Positions 32,919-41,873 of a stretch of DNA of 64,000 nucleotides are shown in pieces. This DNA is from Novosphingobium sp. SG707. Lineage in GTDB: Bacteria; Pseudomonadota; Alphaproteobacteria; Sphingomonadales; Sphingomonadaceae. The stretch's first letter is position 1; every line of letters begins with the position of its first letter. The notes under the pieces are model-generated. The model worked only from the letters and a program-made list of their open reading frames with translations, was not told the origin of the DNA and ran no database searches. The stretch spans positions 1 to 64,000 of the forward strand of contig NZ_JAAZQL010000008.1 of the NCBI RefSeq assembly GCF_012275515.1, written 5' to 3'. Both the position numbers and the translations under genes were made by a program.

Positions 32919-33488
32919 ATGTTTTACCGCAGCGAACGGCTGTTTCTGCGGCCCGCGTGGCCAGAAGACTGGAACGCGATTCACGCCGCGATCGACGACG
33001 AGGGCATCGTGCGCAATCTGGCGCGCGCACCCTGGCCCTATACCGAAAATGACGCGCGCTGGTTCGCCAGCCAGCCTCAGGACGAGCGTCTGCCGCATTT
33101 CCTCATCACGCGCCCCGGCGCCGAGGGCAGCGCGCTGATCGGCTCGATCGGGTTGAGCGAGATCGAGGGCGAGGCCAACATTGGCTATTGGATTGCGCGC
33201 GCGCATTGGGGGCAGGGCTATGCCACCGAGGCGGGGCGCGCGATGCTGGCGCTGGCGCGCGGGCTGGGCCACAAGCGTCTGGTTGGGCGGCATTTTCTCG
33301 ACAATCCGGCCTCGGGGCTGGTGCTGCGGCGGCTGGGTTTCCGGCCCGTGGACGAACGCGGCGCGATTTTCAGCGCGGGGCGCGGGCAGGCTTGCCCGTC
33401 GGCCCGGTTCGAAATCGAGCTGCGCGCCGAGCATGACGATCAGGATGATTCGCCCGATGGCGGTATGGAAGGGAGGCGCGCGGCCTGA
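32919..33488 (+). CDS. GNAT-family N-acetyltransferase (RimJ-like)
   Basis: The 189-residue protein has SERLFLRPAWPEDW at the N terminus, as in the RimJ/RimL branch, and the acetyl-CoA segment IGYWIARAHWGQGYATEAGRA, followed by NPASGLVLRRLGF. It may acetylate protein N termini or small amines. A GNAT gene downstream of rplU-rpmA is common in sphingomonads. GGAG precedes the ATG. Confidence 0.88.
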   Translation: MFYRSERLFLRPAWPEDWNAIHAAIDDEGIVRNLARAPWPYTENDARWFASQPQDERLPHFLITRPGAEGSALIGSIGLSEIEGEANIGYWIARAHWGQGYATEAGRAMLALARGLGHKRLVGRHFLDNPASGLVLRRLGFRPVDERGAIFSAGRGQACPSARFEIELRAEHDDQDDSPDGGMEGRRAA

Positions 33489-33668
33489 AGCGTCTCTGCG
33501 CATAACAGGTCTATATGTCTGACATTACGCAAATTCGCTGATGCGTGAATGAAAATTACAGCTTTAGCGGGTAAAATCTTTCGCTTCTTGCTTGACCACC
33601 TGCAAACCTTTATGGGTCTGCAATGTGGTTTTGCGAGCCTGCGGGCTTGTACTGTTTGGACATAAGAC

Positions 33669-34277
33669 ATGGGCCCGAAGAAGCGTCTCTCCCCCGAAGC
33701 CAGCCGCAATGCCGCGATGGAGGCAGCGCGCGATCTGCTTGTCGAGCAGGGGCCGCAGGGGGTGACGCTCAAAGCCGTGGCGGCGCGGGTGGGGCGCACC
33801 CATGCCAATCTGCTGCACCATTTCGGTTCGGCGGCCGAGCTGCAAAAGGCGCTGGCCGAGCATATGGCGGTGTCGATCTGCGCCTCGGTCGCGCGCGCCG
33901 TGCTGGCCCAGCGCGATGGCAGCGGCAGCGCGCGCGATGTGGTCGATCTGGCCTTTGACGCCTTTGAAAAGCAGGGCGGCGGGCAATTGGTCAGCTGGAT
34001 GCGGCTGATCGGCAATGTCGATGCGCTCGACACGATTGTGCGCTCGATCCACGCCATCGTGGACGAGGTGCATGATGCGGGCGAGGTCTGCATGCGCCAT
34101 GTGACGCAGACGCTGGTGCTGCTGGCGCTGGGCGATTCGCTGATCGGCGCGCCCTTGGCCGATTCGCTGGAAATCTCGCGCGATTCGAGCCGCGAGATGG
34201 CCGCCCGCCTGATCGAAACCGAGGCGGTGCGGCTGGGGCTGGTCCCGGCGGAGCGGGCGCTTACGCCTCTGGGCTAA
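33669..34277 (+). CDS. TetR/AcrR-family transcriptional regulator
   Basis: The 202-residue protein has an N-terminal TetR HTH (residues 12-60: AAMEAARDLLVEQGPQGVTL, AVAARVGRTHANLLHHFGS) and a ligand domain of no known type. The 180-bp upstream gap is AT-rich for the window and probably contains its operator. It converges on ygfZ, overlapping it by 17 bp. Regulated genes are unknown. Confidence 0.88.
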   Translation: MGPKKRLSPEASRNAAMEAARDLLVEQGPQGVTLKAVAARVGRTHANLLHHFGSAAELQKALAEHMAVSICASVARAVLAQRDGSGSARDVVDLAFDAFEKQGGGQLVSWMRLIGNVDALDTIVRSIHAIVDEVHDAGEVCMRHVTQTLVLLALGDSLIGAPLADSLEISRDSSREMAARLIETEAVRLGLVPAERALTPLG

Positions 34278-34983
34278 GGTCTTCCTGTGCGAACCACGCG
34301 GGCGGATTGGTGATGTCATCCACCCGCCAATGCTCGACCGACAGGCCCAGCGCGGGATAATCCACCCTCTGCCGATCCGGGCGTGATTGCGCGGCGGGCA
34401 CCACGACCACCCGGCGATTGACCTTTTGCCGCCAGTTCATGCGCGCGGTGTTCTCCTGCCCGACATAGCAGCCCTTGGTGAAGGACACGCCGTTCAGCTC
34501 CACCGCGTTGCATTCGAGCCAGAGCAGGTCGGCAATCTCGGCCCCTTCAGCCACGCCCAGGGAAAGGCGATGGGCCAGATAGGCCTCATCAACCGCCGCA
34601 TCGTCATCCGGCGCCAGCCAGCGATAGCCCAGTTCCGCAAGGCGCGGGTCAGGCGCGGCTCCTTCGCGTGGCGTCGGGCTCCAATGCACGGCCAAAGCAT
34701 CATCCCGCGCGATGGCGATGGCGCGACGCAGGCGATACATCGACAGGCGTTTGACCACCCCATCGGCCTGATCCGCCGCCACATCCAGCAGCAGGTCCGC
34801 CCCATCGGCCCATACGATGAAATCGGCGATCACCTTGCCCTGCGGCGTCAACAGCGCGGCATAGGTCGGCAGCGCGCCCAGCACCACATCCTGCGTCACC
34901 AGCCCTTGCAGGAATTTGCGGACGTCCTCGTCCGGCGCGGTAGGGGAAAGGCGGATGATGGCGCGGGAGGCAAGTTTGGTCAT
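34261..34983 (-). CDS. ygfZ: Folate-binding YgfZ/CAF17-family protein
   Basis: YgfZ uses tetrahydrofolate to help repair or assemble certain Fe-S proteins. The 240-residue protein has the diagnostic KGCYVGQENTARM motif with its conserved Cys near residue 167, and an N-terminal GcvT-like fold (FLQGLVTQDV). Its start faces pyrC across repeat copy E. Confidence 0.92.
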   Translation of the reverse strand: MTKLASRAIIRLSPTAPDEDVRKFLQGLVTQDVVLGALPTYAALLTPQGKVIADFIVWADGADLLLDVAADQADGVVKRLSMYRLRRAIAIARDDALAVHWSPTPREGAAPDPRLAELGYRWLAPDDDAAVDEAYLAHRLSLGVAEGAEIADLLWLECNAVELNGVSFTKGCYVGQENTARMNWRQKVNRRVVVVPAAQSRPDRQRVDYPALGLSVEHWRVDDITNPPAWFAQEDLSPEA

Positions 34984-35040
34984 GCTGATTAGGTGGGGAT
35001 GATAAAGGGAAAAGGGAAGGGGGTTTGTGCCGTTAATGGG

Positions 35041-35219
35041 TGCCTCCGGCGGGCAAAGGGCGGGGCCCTTTGCAATCCCGTCAATGGGGTGGCGCCAAGG
35101 TTCGTAGCGGAGTGGGGGCGCCGCAGGCTTTAAAATTTAAAGGCCGCGTCCGACACCCCAAGCCGAACCCGAGGCGCAACGCATACATTCACGGAAGCGC
35201 GAGGGACGAGTCCCTCGCA
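35041..35219 (+). repeat. Modular palindromic element, copy E (X-Y, one C arm missing)
   Basis: Cap X starts at 35041 and cap Y ends at 35219. Only the right C arm GCGCCGCAGGCTTT (near 35127-35140) is present, so the element is shorter than the others. The Y palindrome is GCGAGGGACGAGTCCCTCGC (35199-35218), differing from the usual form yet still pairing. It lies in the divergent ygfZ-pyrC gap, only 45 bp before pyrC. Confidence 0.88.
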
Positions 35220-35263
35220 TCTAAACCTTCATCTTCCCGGCAACCTGTGGCAAAGCGCAACGC

Positions 35264-36586
35264 ATGACCCAAGCGATAGACCTCGTCCTCACCGGTGGCA
35301 CTGTCCACACTCCCTCTGGCCCAGCACAGGTTGATGTGGCCGTCCGCGATGGCAAAATCATCGGTATAGGCAGTTTTCCCGACGCGGCGCGGCGAATTGA
35401 TTGCACCGGATTGGATGTTTTGCCCGGCGTGATCGATTCCCAGGTCCATTTCCGCGAACCGGGGCTGGAGTATAAGGAAGATCTGGAAAGCGGCAGCCGC
35501 TGTGCGGTGATGGGCGGGATCACCGCCGTGTTTGAAATGCCCAACACCAATCCGAACACCGATTCGGTGATGCGCGTCCATGACAAGCTGGAGCGCGCCC
35601 ACCATCGTATGTGGTGCGATCATGCGTTCTATGTCGGCGCAACGGCCGCCAACGCGCCGGATCTGGCCGAGCTCGAGCGCATTCCCGGCACGGCGGGCGT
35701 CAAGATCTTCATGGGCGCTTCCACCGGCAGCCTGCTGGTCGCGCATGACGAGGAATTGGCCCGCGTGCTGGCCCATGGCACGCGCCGTGTGGCGATCCAT
35801 GCCGAGGACGAGGATCGCATGAACGCGCGCAAGGATCTGCGCGTTGAGGGTGATCCGTCGAGCCATCCGGTATGGCGCGATGATGAAAGCGCGCTGCTGG
35901 CGACCAAGCGTATCCTCAAGCTGGCCCGCGCGGCGCGGCGGCCGATCCACATTCTGCATGTGACCACGCCTGCCGAGCTGGAGCTGATCAGCCAGCACCG
36001 CGACATCGCCTCCTGCGAGGTCACGCCTCAGCACCTGACCCTGCGCGGCGAGGAAGCCTATCCGCGCCTTGGCACCTATGCCCAGATGAACCCGCCGATC
36101 CGCAGCGGCGAGCATGTTGATGGCCTGTGGCACTGGCTGCAACAGGGCGTGCCCGATGTGATCGGCTCCGACCACGCGCCCCACACGATCGAGGAAAAGG
36201 CCAAGCCCTATCCCGCATCGCCCAGCGGCATGCCCGGCGTGCAGACGCTGCTGCCGCTCATGCTCGACCATGTGCTGAACGGGCGGATGACGCTGGCGCG
36301 CCTGATCGACATGACCAGCGCGGGCGTGCAGCGCATCTTTGGCTTGCAATCCAAGGGGCGTATCGCGGTGGGCTATGACGCCGACTTTACGGTGGTGGAC
36401 CTCAAGGGGCAGTTCACCGTCACCGAGGACTGGCTGCAGAGCCGCTGCGGTTGGTCGCCCTATACCGACATGGAGCTGAAGGGTCGTGTGCTTGGCACGA
36501 TTATCCGCGGGCATCAGGTGATGTGGGAGGCCCAACTGGCCGACAGCGCGGTGGGTGAGCCGTTGAAATTTGCGGGGGCGTTGTAA
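35264..36586 (+). CDS. pyrC: Dihydroorotase
   Basis: It cyclises carbamoyl-aspartate to dihydroorotate in pyrimidine synthesis. The 440-residue amidohydrolase has VLPGVIDSQVHFREPG (metal HxH variant Q-V-H), EMPNTNP, HILHVTTPAELE and SDHAPHTIEEK. The usual first metal His of DxHxH is Gln here (DSQVHFRE), which is seen in a subset of type I DHOases. It begins 45 bp after copy E. Confidence 0.93.
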   Translation: MTQAIDLVLTGGTVHTPSGPAQVDVAVRDGKIIGIGSFPDAARRIDCTGLDVLPGVIDSQVHFREPGLEYKEDLESGSRCAVMGGITAVFEMPNTNPNTDSVMRVHDKLERAHHRMWCDHAFYVGATAANAPDLAELERIPGTAGVKIFMGASTGSLLVAHDEELARVLAHGTRRVAIHAEDEDRMNARKDLRVEGDPSSHPVWRDDESALLATKRILKLARAARRPIHILHVTTPAELELISQHRDIASCEVTPQHLTLRGEEAYPRLGTYAQMNPPIRSGEHVDGLWHWLQQGVPDVIGSDHAPHTIEEKAKPYPASPSGMPGVQTLLPLMLDHVLNGRMTLARLIDMTSAGVQRIFGLQSKGRIAVGYDADFTVVDLKGQFTVTEDWLQSRCGWSPYTDMELKGRVLGTIIRGHQVMWEAQLADSAVGEPLKFAGAL

Positions 36587-36612
36587 GCGGGGGTTTGGTT
36601 GGGGGCTTTGAA

Positions 36613-36847
36613 TGCCTCCGGCGGGCAAAGGGCGGGGGCCCTTTGCAATCCCGTTACTGTCGGAGGTGCGCCATGGGTTCGGCCTTTGGTGTCGTACGCG
36701 ATGGTTGAATTTTAAAGCCTGCGGCGCCGGTCGGCGTAAGATCGCCGCGCCGCAGGCTTTATTCATTGCCTGCGACGCGACGATCTCCATTCAAAACCCC
36801 CATAATGGGATTGCAAAGGGACCGAGTCCCTTTGCCCGCCGGAGGCA
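36613..36847. repeat. Modular palindromic element, copy F (X-C-X)
   Basis: X caps are at both ends (start 36613, end 36847), with C arms near 36714-36760. The left X hairpin closes with GGGC...GCCC, the right with GGGA...TCCC, so the two stems keep pairing with different bases. It lies between the convergent pyrC and CDF genes. Confidence 0.92.
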
Positions 36848-36860
36848 TAAACCTCCTCGC

Positions 36861-37868
36861 TTAAACCACCTCATCCGAATGCAGCGCACACCCATGCCCG
36901 CCATCGGTTTCGATCTGGATCGTGGCATGGCCGATGCCGAAATCGTGCTCCAGATCATGGGCCAGACCATGCAGGAAGGCATCCCCCGGGTGGCCGCCGG
37001 GCATAATGATATGGGCGGTCATGGCGGTGTCGGTGGTGCTGATCGGCCAGACGTGGAGATCGTGGAGCGCGGCGATGCCGGGGCGCGCCAGCAGGAAGGC
37101 GCGCAGCTTTTCTTCATTCACCGAAGCGGGGACGGCGAGCAGGCCCATCTGCACGGACTCCTTCAGCATCGACCAACTGCCGAGCGCGATCATCAGCGTG
37201 ATGACGAGGCTGGTGACGGGGTCGATCCAGTTCCATGCGGTGAAATGGATGGCCAGACCCGCCAGCACCACGCCCGCTGAGACTGCCGCATCGGCCATCA
37301 GGTGCTGAAAGGCGGCGCGCAGGTTGAGGTCATCCTTGCTGCCGCGTGCAAAGAGCAGGGCCGAGAGGCCATTGACCGCGATCCCCGCCGCCGCCACCGC
37401 CATCATCAGCCCGGCAGCTGCCGGTTCGGGCGAGGCGAATTTCTGCAACGTCTCGATCAGGATCGCCCCCAGCGCGACCCAGAGCAGCGCGGCATTGGCC
37501 AGAGCCGCCAGGATCGAGGCGCTTTTCATGCCATAGGTGAAGCGGCGCGAGGGCGCCCGCGCGGCCAGACGGCTTGCCCCCCAAGCCAGCAGAAGCGAGA
37601 GCACATCGGACAGATTATGCCCGGCATCGGCCAGAAGGGCGGTCGAATGGCCGATGAAACCGGCGGCGGTTTCTATCAGGACAAACAGGACGTTGAGTGA
37701 GGTGGCCACGGCAAAGGCGCGGCCATGGGTGGTCCCGGCCCCGTGATGATGGTGATGGCCATGATGATGCCCATGATGATGCCCATGGTGATCCCCATGG
37801 TGATCGTTGCCGCCATGCGATTCGCCATGATCATGGTTATGATGATGGTGATTGTGGCCGATACCCAT
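36861..37868 (-). CDS. CDF-family cation diffusion facilitator (Zn/Co/Ni exporter type)
   Basis: This 335-residue exporter starts with a strikingly His-rich segment (about 26 His in the first 45 residues, with GHHHGHHHGHHHHH), then six membrane helices with the metal-site pairs HSTALLADAGHNLSD (HxxxD) and QHLMADAAVSAGV (HxxxD). The C-terminal cytoplasmic domain has HDLHVWPIS and HATIQIE. It exports divalent metal by proton exchange. ATG 37868 is chosen over a longer frame because the His-rich region follows directly. Confidence 0.93.
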   Translation of the reverse strand: MGIGHNHHHHNHDHGESHGGNDHHGDHHGHHHGHHHGHHHHHGAGTTHGRAFAVATSLNVLFVLIETAAGFIGHSTALLADAGHNLSDVLSLLLAWGASRLAARAPSRRFTYGMKSASILAALANAALLWVALGAILIETLQKFASPEPAAAGLMMAVAAAGIAVNGLSALLFARGSKDDLNLRAAFQHLMADAAVSAGVVLAGLAIHFTAWNWIDPVTSLVITLMIALGSWSMLKESVQMGLLAVPASVNEEKLRAFLLARPGIAALHDLHVWPISTTDTAMTAHIIMPGGHPGDAFLHGLAHDLEHDFGIGHATIQIETDGGHGCALHSDEVV

Positions 37869-38193
37869 GGTTTTTCCCGATCTGCTGCGTTGCACAAATG
37901 TCGCACTGCGGCCCAATTCGCAACAGCGGAATTTTGGGCCAACATTTAAATTCCATATGAATTTCGTCAAGGTCGTAACAAAGTTACATCAATGTCAATT
38001 AGGCGAGAAACAATCTTGCCTTTTGCGGCATCAGCCTGTCGCGCGCGCCGTCCCGTGTCAAAATTGCGTCACAAACCGCTGTTTAGAAGCCTCTCAAACA
38101 TCGTTAGGTGTTTTGCATCCGAATGATTTTCGTCGCTCGGACGGGGGCATTTCGGCGATTTTGACACAAAATTGTCATGCAGGGGCATTCAGC
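37869..38193. promoter_or_regulatory. Divergent control region of the CDF and TonB-receptor genes
   Basis: This 325-bp AT-rich gap separates two divergent genes. It contains TGACA-CAAAAT-TGTCA at 38162-38177, 16 bp before the receptor ATG, and a related GTGTCAAAATTGCGTCAC near 38055. No Fur or Zur consensus was recognised. The likely transcription start of either gene cannot be placed. Confidence 0.45.
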
Positions 38194-40725
38194 ATGCGCA
38201 TTATTAAAAATTCGGCTCTGGCCTTCAGTTCATTCGCGATTGCAGCAGCGGTTGCATCGCCCGCTTTCGCTCAGTCGACCGGCGCGGTCGATTTCGAAAA
38301 CACCATCGTTGTGACCGGCACCAAGGCCAAGGCGATCAATGGCGTTGATATTCCCGCCACGCCCAAGGCCAAGCAGGTTCTGGACCAGACCTTCATCTCC
38401 AAGAGCACGCCGGGCCAGTCGATCAATGAAGTGATCAACATGGTGCCGGGCGTGTCGTTCTACAATGCCGACCCGTTCGGTTCGTCGGGCGGCGCGATGT
38501 TCATCCGCGGCTTCGACAATACCCGTATTTCGCAGACCTTCGATGGTATGCCGCTCAACGATACCGGCAACTATGCGCTCTATTCGAACCAGCAGCTTGA
38601 CGCCGAACTGATCGAGCAGGTCAATGTGAACCTGGGTTCGACCGACGTGGACAGCCCGACGGCCGCAGCTTCGGGTTCGACGGTCAACTATCGTTCGCGC
38701 GATCCGCTGGAAAAGGCGCAGGTGATGGCCGTGGGTTCGGCCGGTGACCTCAGCTACAAGCGCGGTTTCATCTCGGTTGATACCGGCAACATCACCAATT
38801 CGGGCCTGAAGGCCTGGTTTGCCGCTTCGGTGGCCTCGAACCGCTTCCTGCCCAACACCGGCGGCCAGGTGGCCAAGCAGCAGCTCAACTTCAAGGTGAA
38901 GCAGCCGCTGGGCGACAATGGCGACTTCATCTCGGTTGCCGGTCACTTCAACTTCAACCGCAACAATTTTGCGCCTTCGATGTCGCTCTACACCCAAAAT
39001 TCGGCGAGCCGTCCGGTCAACTCGTCGAGCAGCGGCCGCACGCCCTACAACTGGGACGAAGCGCAATACACGATCAACTGCGCCGACACGACCAGCTCGT
39101 CGGCTTCGAACACCGGCTATGGCGCGTTCGAATGCCGCTTCAATCCCTCGCGCACGGCCAACCTGCGCATGAACGGCCGTTTCACGCTGGCTGACAACCT
39201 GACGCTGACCGTTGACCCCAGCTTCCAGTACACCAAGGCCAATGGCGGCGGCGTGGGCAAGCTGAACGAAGCCTCGGGCCCCAACGGCATGGTCGGCCTC
39301 GTGGGCGGCAACTATTATTCGGGCCGCGATGTGAACGGCGACGGCGTGATCAGCAGCAGCATCCTGATGGGCAATGCCAGCGAAACCGAAACCAATCGTA
39401 TCGGCTTGCTGACCTCGCTGCGTTGGAAGATCAACCCGAACAACACGCTGCGCATCGGTTATTCCTATGACCGCGGTCGCCACAAGCAGACCGGCGAAAT
39501 CACCTTCCTGAATTCGCAGACCGGCTATTATGCCACCTACTTCCCGATCGATCTGGCGATCACGGACAAGTATGGCAATGCGATCGAAAAGCGCAACCGG
39601 ATGTCCTATGCGATCCTGCATCAGGTTTCGGGCGAATATAACGGCAAGTTCTTCGACGGTAAGCTCGATGTTCTGGCCGGTGTCCGTGCGCCTTTCTTCA
39701 AACGTAACCTGACTACGTTCTGCTTCGCCACCAACGGCACGGGCGGCTATGATTGCCCCAGCCCGCAGGATCAGGCCGCCTATGCCGTCGCGAACCCGAC
39801 CTATGGCGCGCCCCAGCAGCGCAACTACAACTATAACAAGGTTCTGCCCAACGTCGGCTTCACCGTCGCGCTGGCGCAGGGCGCTTCGCTCTATGCCAAC
39901 TATTCGAAGGGCCTTCAGGTTCCCGGCACGGACACGCTGTATAATGCGTTCTTCTATCCGGTGACCTCGTCCTACGGCAGCCCCAAGGCGGAAACCTCGG
40001 ACAATTTCGACGTGGGTCTGCGTATGCGCGCGGGTCGTCTGAGCGCTTCGTTGGGCGCGTGGTACACGATGTTCTACGACAAGATCTCGCAGATCTATAA
40101 CCAGGACACCCAGACCTCGCTCTACACCAACCTGGGCAAGGTGGAGAAGTATGGCTTCGACGCCACGATGACCTGGAAGGTTGACGAACACTTCTCGATC
40201 TATGCTTTCGGCTCGTACAACAAGTCGCGCATTCTGGCCGACATCCTGGCGGGCAAGGGCGCGACGAACACGGTTGTCAACGGCAATACCATCCTGCGCA
40301 GCGATGGCACGAACACCTATTACACCACCGCAGGCAAGCGCGAATCGGGCGTGCCGATCTATACGGCCGGTGCGCGCGTCGAAGCCAATTTTGACCCGTT
40401 CGATCTGGCCGTTTCGGTCAAGAACAACGGCAAGCGCTATATCAACTCTGAAAACCTGCCGGTTTACAACAGCTCGAATGTTCAGGTGAACCCGGCCTCG
40501 CTGCCCGCCTACACCACTGTCGATCTGTCGGCCCGCATGAAGCTGGCGATCGCCGGCCTGAAGTCGGACAAGAGCTTCATCCAGCTCAACGTCACCAACC
40601 TGTTCAACCAATTCTACATCGGCGGCTTCACCAGTTCGTCGACGCCGATTGGTGCGACCACCATCCCGACCGTCTATCTGGCGACCCCGCGCACCGTCGT
40701 GGGTACGCTCAGCGTGGCGTTCTAA
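38194..40725 (+). CDS. TonB-dependent outer-membrane receptor
   Basis: The 843-residue protein has a signal peptide ending SPAFAQS, a TonB-box-like ENTIVVTGT near residue 33, a plug domain (INEVINMVPGVSFYNADPFG, SGGAMFIRGFDNTRISQTFDG) and a C-terminal beta-barrel ending in Phe (VGTLSVAF), which is required for BAM assembly. The ligand is not evident. ATG 38194 is used as AGGGG lies nine bases upstream and the signal peptide starts there. It is divergent from the CDF exporter. Confidence 0.93.
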   Translation: MRIIKNSALAFSSFAIAAAVASPAFAQSTGAVDFENTIVVTGTKAKAINGVDIPATPKAKQVLDQTFISKSTPGQSINEVINMVPGVSFYNADPFGSSGGAMFIRGFDNTRISQTFDGMPLNDTGNYALYSNQQLDAELIEQVNVNLGSTDVDSPTAAASGSTVNYRSRDPLEKAQVMAVGSAGDLSYKRGFISVDTGNITNSGLKAWFAASVASNRFLPNTGGQVAKQQLNFKVKQPLGDNGDFISVAGHFNFNRNNFAPSMSLYTQNSASRPVNSSSSGRTPYNWDEAQYTINCADTTSSSASNTGYGAFECRFNPSRTANLRMNGRFTLADNLTLTVDPSFQYTKANGGGVGKLNEASGPNGMVGLVGGNYYSGRDVNGDGVISSSILMGNASETETNRIGLLTSLRWKINPNNTLRIGYSYDRGRHKQTGEITFLNSQTGYYATYFPIDLAITDKYGNAIEKRNRMSYAILHQVSGEYNGKFFDGKLDVLAGVRAPFFKRNLTTFCFATNGTGGYDCPSPQDQAAYAVANPTYGAPQQRNYNYNKVLPNVGFTVALAQGASLYANYSKGLQVPGTDTLYNAFFYPVTSSYGSPKAETSDNFDVGLRMRAGRLSASLGAWYTMFYDKISQIYNQDTQTSLYTNLGKVEKYGFDATMTWKVDEHFSIYAFGSYNKSRILADILAGKGATNTVVNGNTILRSDGTNTYYTTAGKRESGVPIYTAGARVEANFDPFDLAVSVKNNGKRYINSENLPVYNSSNVQVNPASLPAYTTVDLSARMKLAIAGLKSDKSFIQLNVTNLFNQFYIGGFTSSSTPIGATTIPTVYLATPRTVVGTLSVAF

Positions 40726-40751
40726 GCCTTAACCGGCCTTGGAAAACGGAG

Positions 40752-40781
40752 AGGGCGCTCCCGCGTGGGGCGCCCTTTTTG
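40752..40781 (+). terminator. Intrinsic terminator after the TonB receptor
   Basis: AGGGCGC (40752-40758) pairs with GCGCCCT (40770-40776) and is followed by a run of five T, shortly after the receptor stop. Confidence 0.85.
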
Positions 40782-40804
40782 TTTGGGGTTGATGTGAGGT
40801 TTTA

Positions 40805-41043
40805 TGCCTCCGGCGGGCAAAGGGCGGGGCCCTTTGCAATCCCGTTATTGGGGTTGCACGCCATTCGCAACGCAGTGTGGTGGGCGGCGGTTAAAAGAGC
40901 CTGCGGCGCGGATAGGTCTAGCTGAAAGGCGCCGCAGGCTTTTAAATTCCACCGCTGCGTCCATGCACCTTGGCTGAACCTAATCCCCGATCCTAACAGT
41001 ATCGGGATTGCAAAGGGCCCCCGCCCTTTGCCCGCCGGAGGCA
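40805..41043. repeat. Modular palindromic element, copy G (X-C-X)
   Basis: X caps are at both ends (start 40805, end 41043), and C arms AGCCTGCGGCGC / GCGCCGCAGGCT are near 40901-40942. It lies after the receptor terminator and before the convergent mtgA stop (41052). Confidence 0.92.
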
Positions 41044-41051
41044 CCCGACCT

Positions 41052-41777
41052 TCACTGATAAATGCAATCGTCCTGATCATTGCGCCGCACCACGCCGGAC
41101 CGCTTGGCGATGGTGTTGCCATGACGGCGAGTAAAGCCGGTGGCGCCCACCACGGCGCGCTTTTTCGGGCTGGGCAGGGCAGCCGCGATACGGGCGGCCT
41201 CGATCTGGGTCAGGTTGGCGGCGGAGTGGTGGAAATAGCGCTGGGCGCCTGCCTCGACGCCATAGGTGCCGATGCCGGTTTCCGCCACATTGAGGTAAAT
41301 CTCCATGATCCGCCGCTTGGGCCAGAAGGTTTCGATCAGCACGGTGAACCATGCCTCCAGCCCTTTGCGGATATAGCGGGTGATGCCGCTGCCCTGCCAA
41401 AGGAAGGTGTTTTTGGCGGTCTGCTGGCTGATGGTCGATCCGCCGCGCAATTTGCTGCCGTCGCCCGCCAGGTTGCGTTCCAGCGCATATTCGATCCCTG
41501 CACCGTCAAAGCCGTGATGGACGCAAAAACGCGAATCCTCGCCCGCGATGACCGCGTCCACCATTTTGCGGTCGATGCGTGAGAGGGGCGTCCATGATTT
41601 GCTGAACCCGTTGCGGTCAAACAGCATGGTCAGTGTGACGGGCGGCGGCACCACGCGATAGAGCAGCGTGATGCCTACCGAGAGGCCGACAAACCAGAGG
41701 ATGGCCATGGCCAGATACCAGCCGAGGCGGAAACGGAAACTGCGGGTTGGCCCGGGGCGGGCAAAGAAGCGTGCCAT
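41052..41777 (-). CDS. mtgA: Monofunctional peptidoglycan glycosyltransferase
   Basis: This single-domain GT51 enzyme polymerises lipid II into glycan strands. The 241-residue protein has an N-terminal membrane anchor (YLAMAILWFVGLSVGITLLY), the catalytic Glu in AVIAGEDSRFCVHHGFD, RGGSTISQQTAKN, and KRRIMEIYLNVAETG. No transpeptidase domain is present. ATG 41777 is supported by the length. Confidence 0.94.
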   Translation of the reverse strand: MARFFARPGPTRSFRFRLGWYLAMAILWFVGLSVGITLLYRVVPPPVTLTMLFDRNGFSKSWTPLSRIDRKMVDAVIAGEDSRFCVHHGFDGAGIEYALERNLAGDGSKLRGGSTISQQTAKNTFLWQGSGITRYIRKGLEAWFTVLIETFWPKRRIMEIYLNVAETGIGTYGVEAGAQRYFHHSAANLTQIEAARIAAALPSPKKRAVVGATGFTRRHGNTIAKRSGVVRRNDQDDCIYQ

Positions 41778-41873
41778 GGCGGCAATCTAGCGAGGGACGG
41801 GGCGACCCTCAAGCCGCCCCCACCAAATCACGCCAATTCCAGAGAGCGTTTCACGCCAATTCCAGAGTGCGTT

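Noticed and set aside
35040..35267. Small plus-strand frame over copy E
   Set aside because: It is made of repeat sequence; similar frames appear in other copies without conservation of product.
38230..40611. 793-codon frame antisense to the TonB receptor
   Set aside because: It is the mirror of the receptor's codon bias, with no domain and no start signal.
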